Below, piece after piece: positions 9,830 to 22,700 of a stretch of DNA of 64,000 nt. Within the stretch, counting starts at the first letter, position 1; each line of letters opens with the position of its first letter. The translations under genes and the position numbers were made by a program. Origin of the DNA: Neurospora tetrasperma FGSC 2508 (Eukaryota > Ascomycota > Sordariomycetes > Sordariales > Sordariaceae); contig NW_009799101.1 in assembly GCF_000213175.1 (NCBI RefSeq), positions 702,077-766,076 of the forward strand, read 5' to 3'. The notes below the pieces were generated by a model, which searched no databases, had not been told where the DNA came from, and was given only the letters and a program-made list of their open reading frames with translations.

Positions 9830-12800
9830 CCAAATAATGTCCTAAGGTACTAACGTTAATGCTAGTCGATGATTTTGTTTCTGGTGTTCGTTAAACTTCG
9901 AGACGTCTACGATATATACCTTTTCTATTAGAACCGCTAGTAAGCTAATGATTAGCGCTTCTCGTGGAAAAATACGGGGTAGTTTAAGGTTGGTGTTCAT
10001 GATGTTTGATACTACTATTTTCGTAATTACTAGAAAGACATGGCGCTCGCTGTAGCGGGTTTGCTTATGCGTGAAAATATAGTTAATACGGCCGAAGGTA
10101 TTGTTATTTCGGTACTTGATGTTATCTCCTATATTGTATGTGTGTCTTCGGAAGGTCCTATATATATTTCATTAGTTATAATACCGATTTCGGTGCGAAG
10201 TGCTTGGATATTTATGTATGGGATGATATAATGCGCAGTAATACGAAATGTAATATAGCTGTTTGGTAAAGTACGTAAATAATTATATATTAACGTTACA
10301 ATATACTATTAGTGAGGATGAGCTTGCAAGGGGGTAGTAAGGCCTTGCATCTGCTAAAGTGGTATGCTGGGATGATGGTTCGGTAAAGTAGGCTCGGGGT
10401 TTCGGAATTCAAGTATAGTAAGGTACAAAGCTAGATAAATGCTAGGTATATAGGTGGACGGCTGGTTGTAGTACCTATTTTAATATATAGCTAGCGTTCG
10501 TTGAATAATAGATATAGGATGAGGTATACTTACTGATTTGTAAAGGAAACTCGATTCGAGTATTGAATAGTACTTAGACTAAACCGATTAATATTAATAC
10601 TATAGTCTAGTTCGTATGTTGTAAATAGAGTACGGCGGAAGGTATCCGATATTTGACGTAATAATAATAGTAAGTGATGGCTATATTTAATAATGGGGTG
10701 GTGTACGTTACGTATCTTGGTTTTTTTAAATTTGCTAATAATAGTAGGTTGTAGATGGTTTTCGCCCACGCTGGGAATGTCCAGCTCCTCTTCCTCCCGA
10801 GTAGTAGGGGAGGGGGTTATATTGAGTTTGACTTTGATATTGCGCTAAAGTAGATCTTCGAATAAAGTAGGGGCTTACTAGGCTAAAATATAGATATGAT
10901 CTACTAAAGCGCGGTCGGTATTTGCAAATAAATTGAGTAGCGCGAAACGAATTGTGTGAATAATGCTCTTCTATTCGAGGATCTATTTTTCGATATCTCG
11001 GCTATTGGTTGTCTAGGCTATTGCTTTCAATCGTTTGTATTATTATTATTATTAGTTTTAATCCTTTAATATTATCCTTTTCGCTGCGGGCTCTGGTTTT
11101 GTACATCTAATTGCGATAGAACTGTGTTGGGCGGCCCGGCGCCGGGCCGAGATTTTGTATAATACGGGTATAATAGGGTTTTAGGGGTAAATATTAGTAC
11201 TACTTATTTGTAATATTTCTCTTCCGCTAATATATTGAGTAAATTAGGTAAACCGTACTTATTATAAAAACGATTATAATATATACCTAAATATATATTT
11301 TGTTGTAGTACTTTTCTAATATATTCTTTCGTGCGCTTGGGAAGGTTAGTTGCTTCCGCCGCTGTATTGACGACCCCCTATTCTTCGTTTTCTTCGAATA
11401 TTTCTATATTGTTTAGCATTTCGATGTTTGCTATGCCGCTGCTACTACGGCTACTGGTACTGTGATTATTCGTAGTACTAAAGCCTCTAGTACTTATTGG
11501 TCTGCTTGCTCCTATTAACGAGATCCGAAATGACATTTGTAACGGATAATAAGCTCGGCTTCCGAATACTTGGGAGTGGTGCGCTCTGGGATTCTTGGCT
11601 ACTGTATATGCCGCAGCCTGGCATAGTTTTTTATACCATACCCTTCCATTACAGGTAATATTTTTAATCTTCTTATATACTTATTTGGTATTTCTAATGT
11701 TTATTAATATAGAGTTACTCTGAGCTATCATTACTATTGCCTATACAATACAGTTCAATAAATTGTCGTTTGCTCCGTCATTTTTATTATTATTCTCCCT
11801 ATCCGAATTAATACAGTTGGGTTGTATTACGGCCTTCTAAACCGCCTATGCATGTCGGTTGATATGATCTTTCCGTAGCTATGCTTCTAGAAGGGGTGCT
11901 ATAATAATTGACTATTGGGCATGTTGTGATAAATTGTATGCGTCGAGGTATGAGATAGAAGGTAAAGCGTTCTAACTAGAAGGGAACGGCTAGTTAGGAA
12001 GTATACGGCTATACTCAATACTTGCCTTGGGCGTAAAAAAGACGTTAAGAAGCATTTTGTGAGTGGCGGTTATTATACCCTTGTACTTAGAATGTGCTGG
12101 ATCTGGAACCCGGGTTATAATGGTGTCTAGCGTTGGCGTTAGGTCGAATAATGCTGGCCGTGTTTTGTTAATACTCTACTGGGTCCTGAAAGCGGCCTTG
12201 TCTTTCTTAGTGAATAGATTATTGTCTATTTCGTACCGTATTTGTATATGTTGATAATGGAACCTGTTGATCTCGGGGGTTCCTATACTGCGAATGACGT
12301 TTTATTAATTGACGATGTGTTCTGGGCTAACGAAGTAAAAAAGAATTTATAGCCTGCTATACCGATAATGCTAGCGTTCTGGTTCTGTTGTGGCATATCG
12401 CTAGTATAATAAAGCGTAAATGCCGATACTATAGTAGGTCTACTATGTATTTCTATTATTACTATGCCTTGATTAAGTAGTTTTAAATAGCTAAGATATT
12501 TGATAATATCGTCGAAGTTGGAAGCGTGGGGGCCTAAAACTAATCGAAAAATATTGGCATTTATAGCACGGCTATTTCCAAAAGATAGGCCGGCAGGGCT
12601 CTGGTACATGCCTATAATTGACCGACGGGCATTGCGATAAATGCTAAAGCCGTTAATGAATGTAAGTACTGGACAGCTTAGCACATCTATACCGCCGTTG
12701 ACTCTGTCCTATTGATCCTTAAAAATTGTACGATTAAATGCTTTGATTTCTAGCTCCGCTCGAGGGGGTAAGGTATAGGCAAGGGGGTAAATTTGTCTTT

Positions 12801-14900
12801 TAGAGTCGGGATTATTAGGGTTTATTCGATAGCCGGTGCCCTCTTTCTCGTTGAGCCCTACTTTGTCAAAAATACGACGGACCAAAAAGGAATTCTTCCT
12901 TTTGTTGATGTATGGCTCCGTTGAGTATTTAGTAAAATTCGGTCTTGGCGCCCTTTTACTAGGAATAGTTGGGCTTGGGTTATTTAGGTTATTGCCGTCG
13001 AAATAGTTGGAGTTAACGGGTGTAAATTGATTAGTCCAATGTTGAGGAATTTAGTGCTCTTCGTCTAGACGTATTACGAGTTCAAACTTTTCGAAATGTA
13101 TGTCCTTGCCTACTTGGTAGTGTATGCCTAGGCTTGGAAATTCTTACTCGATAATGTTGATGTCTATGTATTCGTTGATAATAAGTGTGACTTCCTCTTT
13201 ATACTCGCAAAAGTTGTTAGTATAATTCTTGCCTATAGCCTTAATATGGCCAATATGTATGGTATGGTTAGGGTGGTCGTTATTAAGCCGATAGTTGTAA
13301 CGACCATTCTCTTTGCAATAATAGAAATAGATGGAATTTGACGGGAAAATAGCCTTCCTATTGTTATTAGTATTATTGACGAAATGTGTGTACTCGCTAG
13401 AGGTTGTGCGAATGGATAATGACTAATAAGGTATATGATATAGTTCTGTTGGATTGTCTACCAAATGGGCTATGCCTTTGTGCAATGTTGTAGTTGTGTC
13501 TGAATCGAGAAATGCTTGGAAGAGAGATTTGGGGTCTATAAAGTATAGGGATATTGAGACTGTGTTTGGGTCTGGTTACTGGTCGTTTAATTGGTTAGAA
13601 TTAAAGCCCTCTAGGGATTCTAAGTCTATATTATTACCCCTGTCTTTTTGTTCCGGTATATTGTACTTCGCTTCCTGCCGCTTCGCTTCTTGCTCTTGTT
13701 TCTAACGTGCCGATTCCGTCCTTATTTTTGAAATTTGTAGCGGTATATTTACAACCCTTATATTTAGTAAAGGCAATCTATATAAAAGAGTAACCATCCC
13801 TGCACCCTATGCGTTCCCACTGGCACCCTCCCCCACCCAGATGTCGGCTGTCATGTAAAATATCGAGTTTTAGCTGTAAATTTCTATATTTTCAATGTCT
13901 AGTAACATTTGTAGCTGGGTCACCCACCTGTAAATGCGTCCCCATGACTCAAATCTCGCGATATCTCTTAGGGTTGAATATCTATCTCTACCTTATTTAT
14001 AGTCTAAGAGGAGGAGGAAGCGCGACGGCGGCGGCGTTGTCCCTGGTTATATTGAGGCATTTGTACGATTGTCAGCGTTTGAAAGTGATAAAAATCAATT
14101 AATTTGAGTGAGATTATATACGTTGCGTGCGTTGAGTGTAGATGAGTATAGCGTAATGGGTGCAGTATGGGTGCAAATGACCGTGTGAAAAAGAGCGAAA
14201 GAAATGACCAAGTTAGAGGGGATGTTGCGTGCATTTGAAAGACGAAATTTTGCGGGTAAAAACGGGATTTTCACTGTCAGGTTTCATCAGCTGGACCGCC
14301 CCATTTTTCTGGGTGGGGGAGGGTGCGAATAGGAAGGCATAGGGTGCGGGGAGGTTTACTCATATAAAATGTGTTTTTTGAGAGTTGTTTATTGTTTGGG
14401 AAGCTATTTAATAACCGGAATACAGTAGCTATTACAACCTTATAATGCGCCTAACATCTTTACCTATATCTTATATTGCTTGTGGCATATGCGGTTAATA
14501 TGTATATATAGGCCGAATAATACTTTAAAGTCGGAGAATCCCTCGTGCTTATTACAGTAATGCTGTAGAAGTTTGGATTTATTAGTTATTAAGCTATGCA
14601 ATATAATACCTTCGATGATGTCGGGTTCTTTTAATTGATTGATTTATTTAGCGACCTATTCGTCGATAAAGTCTTCGTTAAATTTAATAGTATTGGGGTG
14701 TTGTTTGTTAAATTCCTATTCGTTATATTCGATATCTATGCGAAGTTCTTGTTTATTGACTTTTAAGTCGGTTAGCCGGCGCTTGATGTTGGCGAAATTA
14801 ATATTGCTACCAAGTAGAGCGTTTTAGTGGATTATATCGTTCTTTTTTGTTATGGTTTAGTTTTAATATAAAAATGGATAATTAATTAAATTTTATTTCT
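9830..14900 (-). pseudogene. Transposase-like gene of copy E (CMC/Plavaka-like), split by a hAT MITE
   Basis: This is the long transposase candidate. The N-terminal part (14900 down to 14362) reads INFANIKRRLTDL, FNEDFIDEQVAKQI, GIILHSLITNKS. After the MITE, about 500 codons (13787 to 12250) are nearly open, with a few TAA/TAG stops only: HLVDNPTELYHIPYQSL, IHIGHIKAIGKNYT, FPSLGIHYQVGKD, LPPRAELEIKAFNRTIF, TFINGFSIYRNARRSI, YQSPAGL, GPHASNFDDI, FTLYYTSDMPQQNQNA. The DMPQQ Asp segment and its setting resemble CMC/Plavaka transposases of fungi. The following C-x2-C pair of copy B is replaced here by Phe (KFFFTS). The C-terminal part (12250-9830) keeps IISKFKKTKIRNVHHPII and LIISLLAVLIEKVYIVDV. 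It is the least RIP-damaged of the three copies. Confidence 0.75.
13788..14361 (+). mobile_element. hAT-type MITE, copy 2, with different terminal sequence
   Basis: Ends are GAGTAACCATCCCTGCACCC and, in reverse, GAGTAAACCTCCCCGCACCC, with inverted repeats of about 45 bp. An 8-bp duplication ATATAAAA flanks it (13780-13787 and 14362-14369). The interior is homologous to copy 1 (GAAATGACCAAG, GACGAAATTTTGCGGGTAAAAA, CATTTTCTGGTGGG-like end), but the outer 45 bp are unrelated to copy 1 apart from the first bases GAGT. It is inserted in E's transposase gene between readable blocks. The short open frames inside are not regarded as genes. Confidence 0.88.
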
Positions 14901-16009
14901 ATTTACTATATTGTTGTTATCCTTAATATCCTTCTAATTATCATTTGGACTAGTTATATTAAATATAATATTATTATTCCTATTATCGTTGCTAAATATT
15001 GGGCCAAAGCTCGGCGATCTTATTAGTGATTTTCTCGGTTGGTTAGTATATGGGTATCTAGATGCTTGGGATAGGAATTCGTCGGCTACGGTTAATGTGG
15101 AAATATTGTAACGGCCGGTTGATAATATTGTTAATACGTACTATAGGCTGGTGCTTTGGCCGGGGTTTACGCGGTATATTAATTTTATTATAGTTAAAAG
15201 GGTGTAAAGACGAGAGATATATTGTTGAGGGGCGAGTTGGTAAGAGTTGGAAGATTTCTAAGTTAATCCAATATTAGAATTACGACGATTAGTCGAATAT
15301 ATTCTAATTATTATATAACTAATTTGAAATATATAAATACTTTATATAACCGTTCATCTCATATATATATTAATCCTTACCCCCTTACGTATTTATTCTT
15401 ATTCCCGTCTCCTATTTACATTAAATATATACGTTAGTATTATTCAGGGTCTAGTAAGGTCGCTGGGCGTCCCTTATATTTAATTAGCTACTTCCCCTAC
15501 CAAGCCTGTAGTTCGAGCCATACTTCGGGGATACCCCACTTTAGACTTTCGAGAGTCGTTGCAGATAGAGATACTCGACATTCAATACTAGATCATAATT
15601 ATTACCTTCACTTATTCTTATTAGCAATGTCCCGCGATTTTATCCCAACGTATTAGATAATTGATAATAGGGATTATTTACTAGCACTATAGTGCAATAT
15701 AGAAGGCGGAAGAAAGGTGTACCCCGCACACACAAACTGCCACATCAAAATCCCCAGTCCCCTCTTCCTCTTCCTCGTCCTCTTCCTCTTCAACTATATA
15801 CCACGCGACGGTTATTTGTATCTCCAACGAGTTCTTAGCCTCTCATCTTGATACTTTTTTAACCTAACTACTACTACCTAGTTAGCTCGTTTTATAGCAT
15901 TCTAGTTGTAGTGTTCAACGTCCTTTCCTTTCCATCCTTTAGCTTAGTGTCTAGTATTGTCGATTTGATTGATAATTATTTTAGGTTATAGCTATTATAA
16001 GTATCCCTA
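14901..16009. other. Divergent intergenic region of copy E
   Basis: This is AT-rich sequence between the two divergent genes of E. It should hold both promoters. Seen here are a pyrimidine-rich stretch at 15750-15795 (repeats of TCTTCC) and the GTACCCCGCACAC block near 15718, similar to the GTACCCCTCCCTA found upstream of the transposase frames in A (24669) and B (38091). No gene is seen. Confidence 0.45.
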
Positions 16010-18754
16010 TTAATTGCACAGTCTATTCTCCGTTAGTCGTACTATTAATATTAATTTAGACGATACTTAGCAAATACAAGGCTAATAGTCGTCCGCGGGG
16101 TCGCCTGCCCAAAGATGACCAAAGTGCGCCAGCGGGACCTTCGGGCGCCGCGCCTCTAAAGGATAGGGAGCCAATCGGTCGTTTAGTACGGTTAGAAAGG
16201 AGCGCTATAGTAAATATACTGAGTCTGCTATCTTGACGGATATTCTCCAAAAGGATACCCAAAGCCGTAGCTAAGTAAGCACTTCTAATGTGATATTACA
16301 AATTGGTTCCACATTTTATAAATATTAAAAGTCCTATACTCCCGACCGTTAGACTTGTTCTCCCCCTCCTGCCGCTATTTAGGGTCGTTAAGCTACCTTA
16401 CACTAGGATACTTTGCGCCAGCTAACTTATTTTCCTCCGCCTGCCGCTATTATATTTAGTTAAGGCTAGTCCTCTTAGAGCCGTCGCCCCCCTTAATATC
16501 CTCTACTTCAACCTCCGCCTCAACCTCCCGCCTTTTCTAGCCTTTTTAAAGACTAAGCATTTTAGAGCCGCCGCCCCCCTTAATATCCTCCGCCTTAACC
16601 TCCCGTATTTCTAAATTTGCCTCCTCTAGGATAAAGCCATATTCTGTAATTTATAGGTAAATAGGCTAGTAAAAAGATATTACGTAGTATATAAAGTATA
16701 AGTAATATTATAGGTAATTCATTTAATATAGAGGAAGTTGTAACCTTTAACGAGGTTAATCAAACTACGTTTCAATACAAGGTCAAAAGGACTAGCGAAT
16801 ACTTTGCGCAGCGTTTAGATTAAGTTTAATATAATAGAGAGGTACGGAAACGCTACGCTAAGATATTTAAAGCTATTCGTAAAGGCGAAGAAGATGATCC
16901 CGATACTTTTACGGGTCGTAGCAATGTAGGTAAAAGATTGGGCGAATTAAATGATTAAAAGAAGGTAAAGGATATAGAGAAAGTCAGGCGCGTTAAGTTT
17001 CTACCTATCCCCCCTTCGATACAATTACTAGTAGTATTACTACTATTAGTACATCCACTATTGGTACTACTAATTATGGTAAATAACCCCCTTAATCCTC
17101 TACGACTGCGCTATAATTGCTCGGCGCAGTCCAATTAATATAATTACCTCCAGCCTCCTTCTTTAAAAGCGTTTTAAGCAATAGTATTTTTAACCCTCCA
17201 ATCCCCACTATAATCTCTAGTATAAACGTAGCGGTCTTTAATATTAATATAATCGCTTGGATTATAATAATGATTATAATAACGGTAGCGAAGGCTATTA
17301 CAGTAATAAAACTATTATTAATTATAAAGATAGGTTTTATAGGGACTTTAACGAAGATGTTAATAATATTAAGGATGAAAAAGAAAATACATTTAGCGAT
17401 ATTGGTACTTCCCGCTCCGGCACATCTGGCCGTAACCAAGGTCGTCCCGAGTATAACGGTAAAGATGAAAATAACGAGGATCCTATCTAGTATAACGAGC
17501 ACGAAGAGGAGTTCGATCTTAGTAATTTTAGTCGTAATAGAGGTCGTAGCTATAGCGGTCGTAGTAATCGTAATGATTATAAGCATAGTCGCGGTGGTCG
17601 CGGTGGTTATAATAAGGGTTGTAATAACTGTGGTCGCGGTAGTAATCGCGGTAGTAGTCGTAGTAGCCGTAGTAGTAGCCGTAGTAGCCGTAACACCAGT
17701 CGTACTAGTTCAATACAATCTGAGATTCCCGCCCAATTATCTAATTCTCGTTGGAGAAATCGAAGAAGAAATAATAGTTGTTGTTTCGAAGAATCTTTCT
17801 CCGAATTCTTTTATATTGCGAGCCGCGCTAGCTTTCGGAGTTTTTAATAAAGCGGCGTACCTACTTATTTAGATTTTAACCTTATTACGGGCGAGTATAT
17901 ACTAGACGGTATAGAGCCTAAGACTCCCTTGTATATCGAAGACCTTCTTGAAGGCGCTAAGATCCTTAATAATTACCTATCTATCCTCAACGAAATTAGT
18001 AAGGAAGTTCAATAGGCGTTGTTCTTATTCTACTACAATTGGTTTTATAGTTCGATTAGTATTAAATAGGCTATTCCCGGTATCGATACCCGTTATAAAA
18101 GGTTCAAAGATCTTCGCCTTTATACATAGACATCTACAAATTATTGAAATCCGAATTCCTTATTGGCTCTATACTCGGCTTTTTTAGAGATTTGGCTTCG
18201 GATTACCCTAAAATCCTCGATTATAACTTGTTCGGAAATCTTTACTATAAGGTCTAATTCAAACAGTTTATTAATAGTTGGCTCAATAAGCGTACTCTTA
18301 ATAAGGTCTACCTTTATATTACTAAATATACTAATTACAAGGCCACCTTCGGTAATAAACGCCAACTTCCCTTCTACTTTATTAAAATAGAGCTTTTTGA
18401 TATAGGCCGTATCTTCATCGACATTATCAAATCCGAGAACGAGATGAATAGAGGTCGTCCCTGTGGTAGTAGGAGGATTACTAATGAAAATACCCGTTGA
18501 ATAATGCGCGCTATATTCGAAAGCTTACCTTTTGATAATAAATATATTAAGTTCGAGCGTAATTAATTCGTTAATATGCCTTTGGAATTTGTACCCAAGG
18601 TTGTACAGCTTGCTAGAACCCCTAATCTAGGCCTGCTTTAATACAGTATTATTGATAAACAGCCCCCCTTAGCGCGGCAAAATACCTACCCCTTAGTTAG
18701 TAAATGGCGCCCTATACCCAATAACCAGTTTATTTACGCTAGTAGTTCTAGCTC
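16010..18754 (+). pseudogene. Disordered-protein gene of copy E, part 1 (Pro-rich, RGG, conserved domain)
   Basis: This is the second gene of the family, running opposite to the transposase. The frames show, in order: a GC-rich start with an AT-hook-like RPRGRLPK (16090-16115); Pro-rich stretches such as RRPPQYPLLQPPPQPPAF and a second RRPPQYPPPQPPVF (16470-16620); a charged segment EYFAQRLDQVQYNREVRKR and IRKGEEDDPDTFTGRSNVG; an Asn/Gly/Arg-rich tract with RGGRGGYNKGCNNCGRG (17580-17640) and Ser/Arg repeats; then a conserved region GEYILDGIEPKTPLYIEDLL, EVQQALFLFYYNWF, FINSWLNKRTLNKVYLYITK, MPLEFVPKVVQLARTPNLG, shared with the minus-strand gene of B. Insertion of A breaks it at a TA (18755-18756). 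Function is unknown. A partner of the transposase is possible but not shown. Confidence 0.6.
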
Positions 18755-18756
18755 TA

Positions 18757-18910
18757 CTTAGCTAGGGGTATATAGGGGGTCAATTACAATGCCCTTACCG
18801 TGGAATACCGGTATCGAGATTTATTACCATCAGATTACCGTCAACTAACGGTAAGTTGCATTTTACAATTGGTTAACAAATTACCATTACTTAACATTTT
18901 ACCGTAGGGC
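18757..18910 (+). repeat. Left subterminal motif array of copy A
   Basis: TTACCGT-like heptamers recur in both orientations: TTACCGTGG, ATTACCGTCAAC, AACGGTAAG, ATTACCAT, TTTTACCGTAGGG. The first bases CTTAGCTAGGGG equal those of copy B. Arrays like this are expected for transposase binding. Confidence 0.65.
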
Positions 18911-19588
18911 GCCATACCGCGCTAAATCGTCAAACAGGCTCAAAAAGGCAATCACAATTATAGGCTCTTGCCCTTCAAATGTACGAAGTCTTACAGTCGC
19001 AAATATCAAAGGCAATCGCGACAGGAGGGGTCTTACTAATTGAACGAACTTCATACTGTTAGCACAATGCGTACGGGCTACTACCACCATTATTACTATT
19101 ATTACCAAGAAATAAAGAACTAGATAATACAATAAGGAACAATATAGGTCTACCTATCTATGTAACTATCGGGTCCGCTATTGAATATATACCTAAATAT
19201 ATACCTAAATATTCTAATACTAGATGTGATCCTAGACCGTATAATGCTAAAAGTATCGTTAACTACCGTAATTCTAAATACCCTGAAGTATACGAAATTG
19301 AATGTATACTTAAAAGTATCGCTAATTGCTATATTGATTGTTGTACTAACTATTAGGATTCTGAATACGATACTAATACTATTAATCGGACAATAATTAT
19401 ACTTATAAATAAACTTGACAAAATACTAAACTAATAACTTAAAGGTCTAGAGACTTTATACTAACTAGAGTCTTAGACTCCAATGTCGCAGCGACGAATA
19501 TACTCTCAGAGGAGTCCTGTATCGAAGTAATAGGCATGCGAGTACGCCTGGGAACAGGTGGAATAATATCGGCAATTTTCGAGAATGG

Positions 19589-22500
19589 TTATCCACCACG
19601 ACCACCACGACCACCACCACGACCACCACTACGACCACCACTACGACCACCGGGGGGGCCGGGAGGGCCAGGAGGAACACTACAACTACCGGGAGGACTA
19701 CTCCAAGTACCCCAACCACTACAACCACCGGGAGGACTAGTAGGATAACCAGCGGGAGGACTACCCTAGCCATTACAATTACTACAATTACTATAATTAC
19801 TATAATTACTAGGAGGACCACTATAACCACTATAACCACTATAACCACTATAACCACTAATAGGGGCGATATGACTAGAAAGACCAAGGTTATTAAATAA
19901 CAATTATTTATAACATCTATTTCATAAATTAAGAGACGGTACGGCTTCGCTAGGAACGTTACGACAACTACAATTACCAACTTAGCACCAATACTCGAAT
20001 TCAAACCGAATAAAGGTATATTCACAAGTCTAGTCTTAACTATAATCACCCCTACCTATACCTTAGTAGTCTTATTTATAACCACCTTATTAACTACTAT
20101 AATTACTATAACTACTTTATTAACCGCTATAACTATATTAAGGATCGCTATAATAACCACTATATAAACCACTATAGTAACCTTAATAACTACCTTAATA
20201 ACTAGTATCGTAACTACTATTATAACTCTAATTATAACTCTCGTTACTATAACTATTATATTTATCCTAGGAACGAATACTATAACCTTAATTATAACCG
20301 CGGGGGTCAATATAACTACCTTAATAACTACAACCAATCCTATCCTCATAATATCTACGGCCGCCACCCCTAGTATTATCGTAACCTCTATTATTATAAC
20401 CTCTATTATTAGAATAGCTTAAACTAAATACGTCTTCTTCCACTAGCATAAAGCGCTATTTACTAGCCATAAAGTGGTTATCGGTCCTCCGTAGAAGAGA
20501 CAATTCATCGACAAAGGTATCTTCAAAGTAATCCAAATCCGAGGCTTTAACTAACTAAATAACTTTAGGTACGAATTCTAAAAGTATATCAATAAATTAA
20601 TCCCGCTCAACGCCTTCATACTTTAGGGAAAAAGGCAGGCTCTTATACTTTTTACACATTTTTCAACGAAAGTTCTTATTAATAACCCAAGCTTTACCGG
20701 GTTAACAGTTTTTATTTATAACCTATTCAAATTTAATAACCTTAAGCCACACCACGCCTATATCCTAAAATTCAATCTCAAAGTAAAACCAAATAAGGGA
20801 TTCCTTATTACCGAAAGTAATTTTATAAAGAATATACTTAGTAATATAGGAATAGACTTAATTAAAAGTACATTTATTAATCTAACTTAAAATAAGTAGT
20901 TTACATATAGATTTATCCTCAGAATTATTAAAATTGTATTTTAAAATATACGGATTATCCAAAATAATATTATTAAGAAATAACTATATAGTAATAATAA
21001 AGTAGTAAAACTTTAAGGTACAATAGGTATCTAATATATATTAATAAAAATTCTTAAACCTACTTTTTCGAGGGTCGATCTAGAAATTGTATACTCGTTT
21101 AATAATAGAGCCGGCGAACTAATTATAGTAGAATAAGAATAACGACCATCGGATTTCCTTATTGATTTTTAATTAATTATAATTGAATTATCCTTCGGTA
21201 TAGTACTACCTCGAAGAATATTAATATATAAAGGGGTTAATAAGAAATTAGAGTCGGGGATATAATAATAACCGTCAGTAATAGGGTTATATTATAAATA
21301 GGAAGGTACACTAATCTTTCGAAAATTCTAAAAATTAGTACAGATCGGCTTATAGAAATATTTTGGGTATACGTTTTCTAGGCGCCCAATACTATTATAC
21401 CTTCGGCGATTCCTAGTACTTGAATTACTATTACCTCTACTATTACTACTACGAATAAATATTTCTAGTTATTAGCTACTATATTTACCGCTACTACTAT
21501 AATTAGATAGAATAAAAGTATTAAAGTTGCTAAGATTCTGATTATCGAAGGTACTAGATAGATTAGAAGGATTAGGAGTACTGGAAGGATTAGGAGTATT
21601 AGAAGGACCAAACTCTTTATTATCGAAGGGACTAAGAGTATTAAAATCGCTAAGATCCTAATTATCGAAGGGACTAAATAGACTAGGAGTACTAGAAGGA
21701 CTAGGAGTACCAATATTACCTAGGTTATTATTATTATCTTCTTCTTCTCCGACTTTGGTAATTAGAAATATACCTTTAATACCTATTATTAAATACCTAG
21801 TCTGGCTTTCGGTTATTATAGTAAACGGCTTCTGAATATTAAGCGTAGTACTAAATTTAAATTTCGGTTTAAATTTTATTAAAGAATAATAATAGGAATA
21901 GCGCCCTTTTATTTTTATTTTTACTCCTTTATAAAGTGCAAATCCTCTTAATTAAATATTCTCCTACTTTTCATTCCTTATTGAAATCCGAAAATTCATC
22001 GGAATTATTATTTCCGAAATTGATTACTTTACCCTTATCCTTAATAGCTTTTCTTTACCCCGCCTATTCGCACTACCTCTTTTATTTCTCCCTATTTTTA
22101 GCCTCTTCGAATAATTTACTAAAATAATTTTTTTAATTTAATTGAACTTTCTCTTCTTCGGCTTAACAATATTATTCGGATTCGTTGACTAAACGAATAT
22201 ATTTAGCGTTTTAGCGAGCTTATACTTCCTATTAGTAAATTTACTTATTAATCTTTTTAATAGACGTAAAGTATTATATATTAAAATCGCTTCCGGTAGT
22301 TATACTCTAATTATTATACAATAAACTTCAATTCTACAAAAACGAAAGTTACTTCCTTTTCTAAGGGGGTATAATTTTCTTTTTACCTTATTACTACGGA
22401 GTTGGCTAGCTTTATTAGACTTCGTCCTATTAATTTTACTAGCTATAAGGGGAAAATAGCTACGAAGGTAGAAATTGGCCTTAATTGCGACCATAACCGA

Positions 22501-22700
22501 GAGGTGGAGGGGGAAATTGGCTACGACTACAATTAGGAGGTAGAAGGGGGAATTGGCTTTAATTACGACCAGGAGGTGGAGGGGGAAACTAGCCTTAACT
22601 ACAACCAGGAGGTAAAGGGGGGAATTGGCTACAACTACAACTAGAAGGTAGAGGGGGGAACTAGCCTTAACCGGGACTATAATTAGGGGGGGGGGGTTAT
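19589..22700 (-). pseudogene. Disordered-protein gene of copy A
   Basis: This is the minus-strand homologue of E's second gene. From the N-terminal side (high coordinates): a Pro-rich tract at 22490-22690 encoded by repeated GGAGGTGGAGGGGGAA-type units; a Ser/Pro/Asn-rich run with FSPFDNQDLSDFN and FDNKEFGPSNTPNPSS (21480-21720); the conserved region with FLLTPLYINIPRGSTI; then a Tyr/Gly/Ser-rich region (20370-20050: GYNQGYS, YSNESYN, QGSYQGYYSGLYSGYYSDP); and a C-terminus with (SGY) repeats, SPPAGYPTSPPGG, PPGPPGPPGG and an RGG box RSGGRSGGRGGGRGGRGG (19590-19690), closed by a TAA that B shares. TAA/TAG stops at Gln codons show RIP. It has no known enzymatic motif. Confidence 0.6.

Noticed and set aside
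11132-11149. Perfect 18-bp GC palindrome CGGCCCGGCGCCGGGCCG as a regulatory site
   Set aside because: It lies in coding sequence of E's transposase; copy B has similar Gly/Pro/Ala-coding sequence at 42405-42430, so it is more likely codon-level repetition.
17092-17586. Minus-strand 164-residue open frame, and plus-strand 17270-17872
   Set aside because: Ile/Val-rich shadows of the Asn/Ser/Gly/Arg-rich frame of E's second gene, which matches copy B.
19465-20049. Val/Leu-rich minus-strand open frame, also 32773-33276 and 33307-33648
   Set aside because: Out-of-frame readings of Tyr/Gly/Ser codon repeats (GGT, AGT, TAT); the homologous in-frame reading is the disordered-protein gene.
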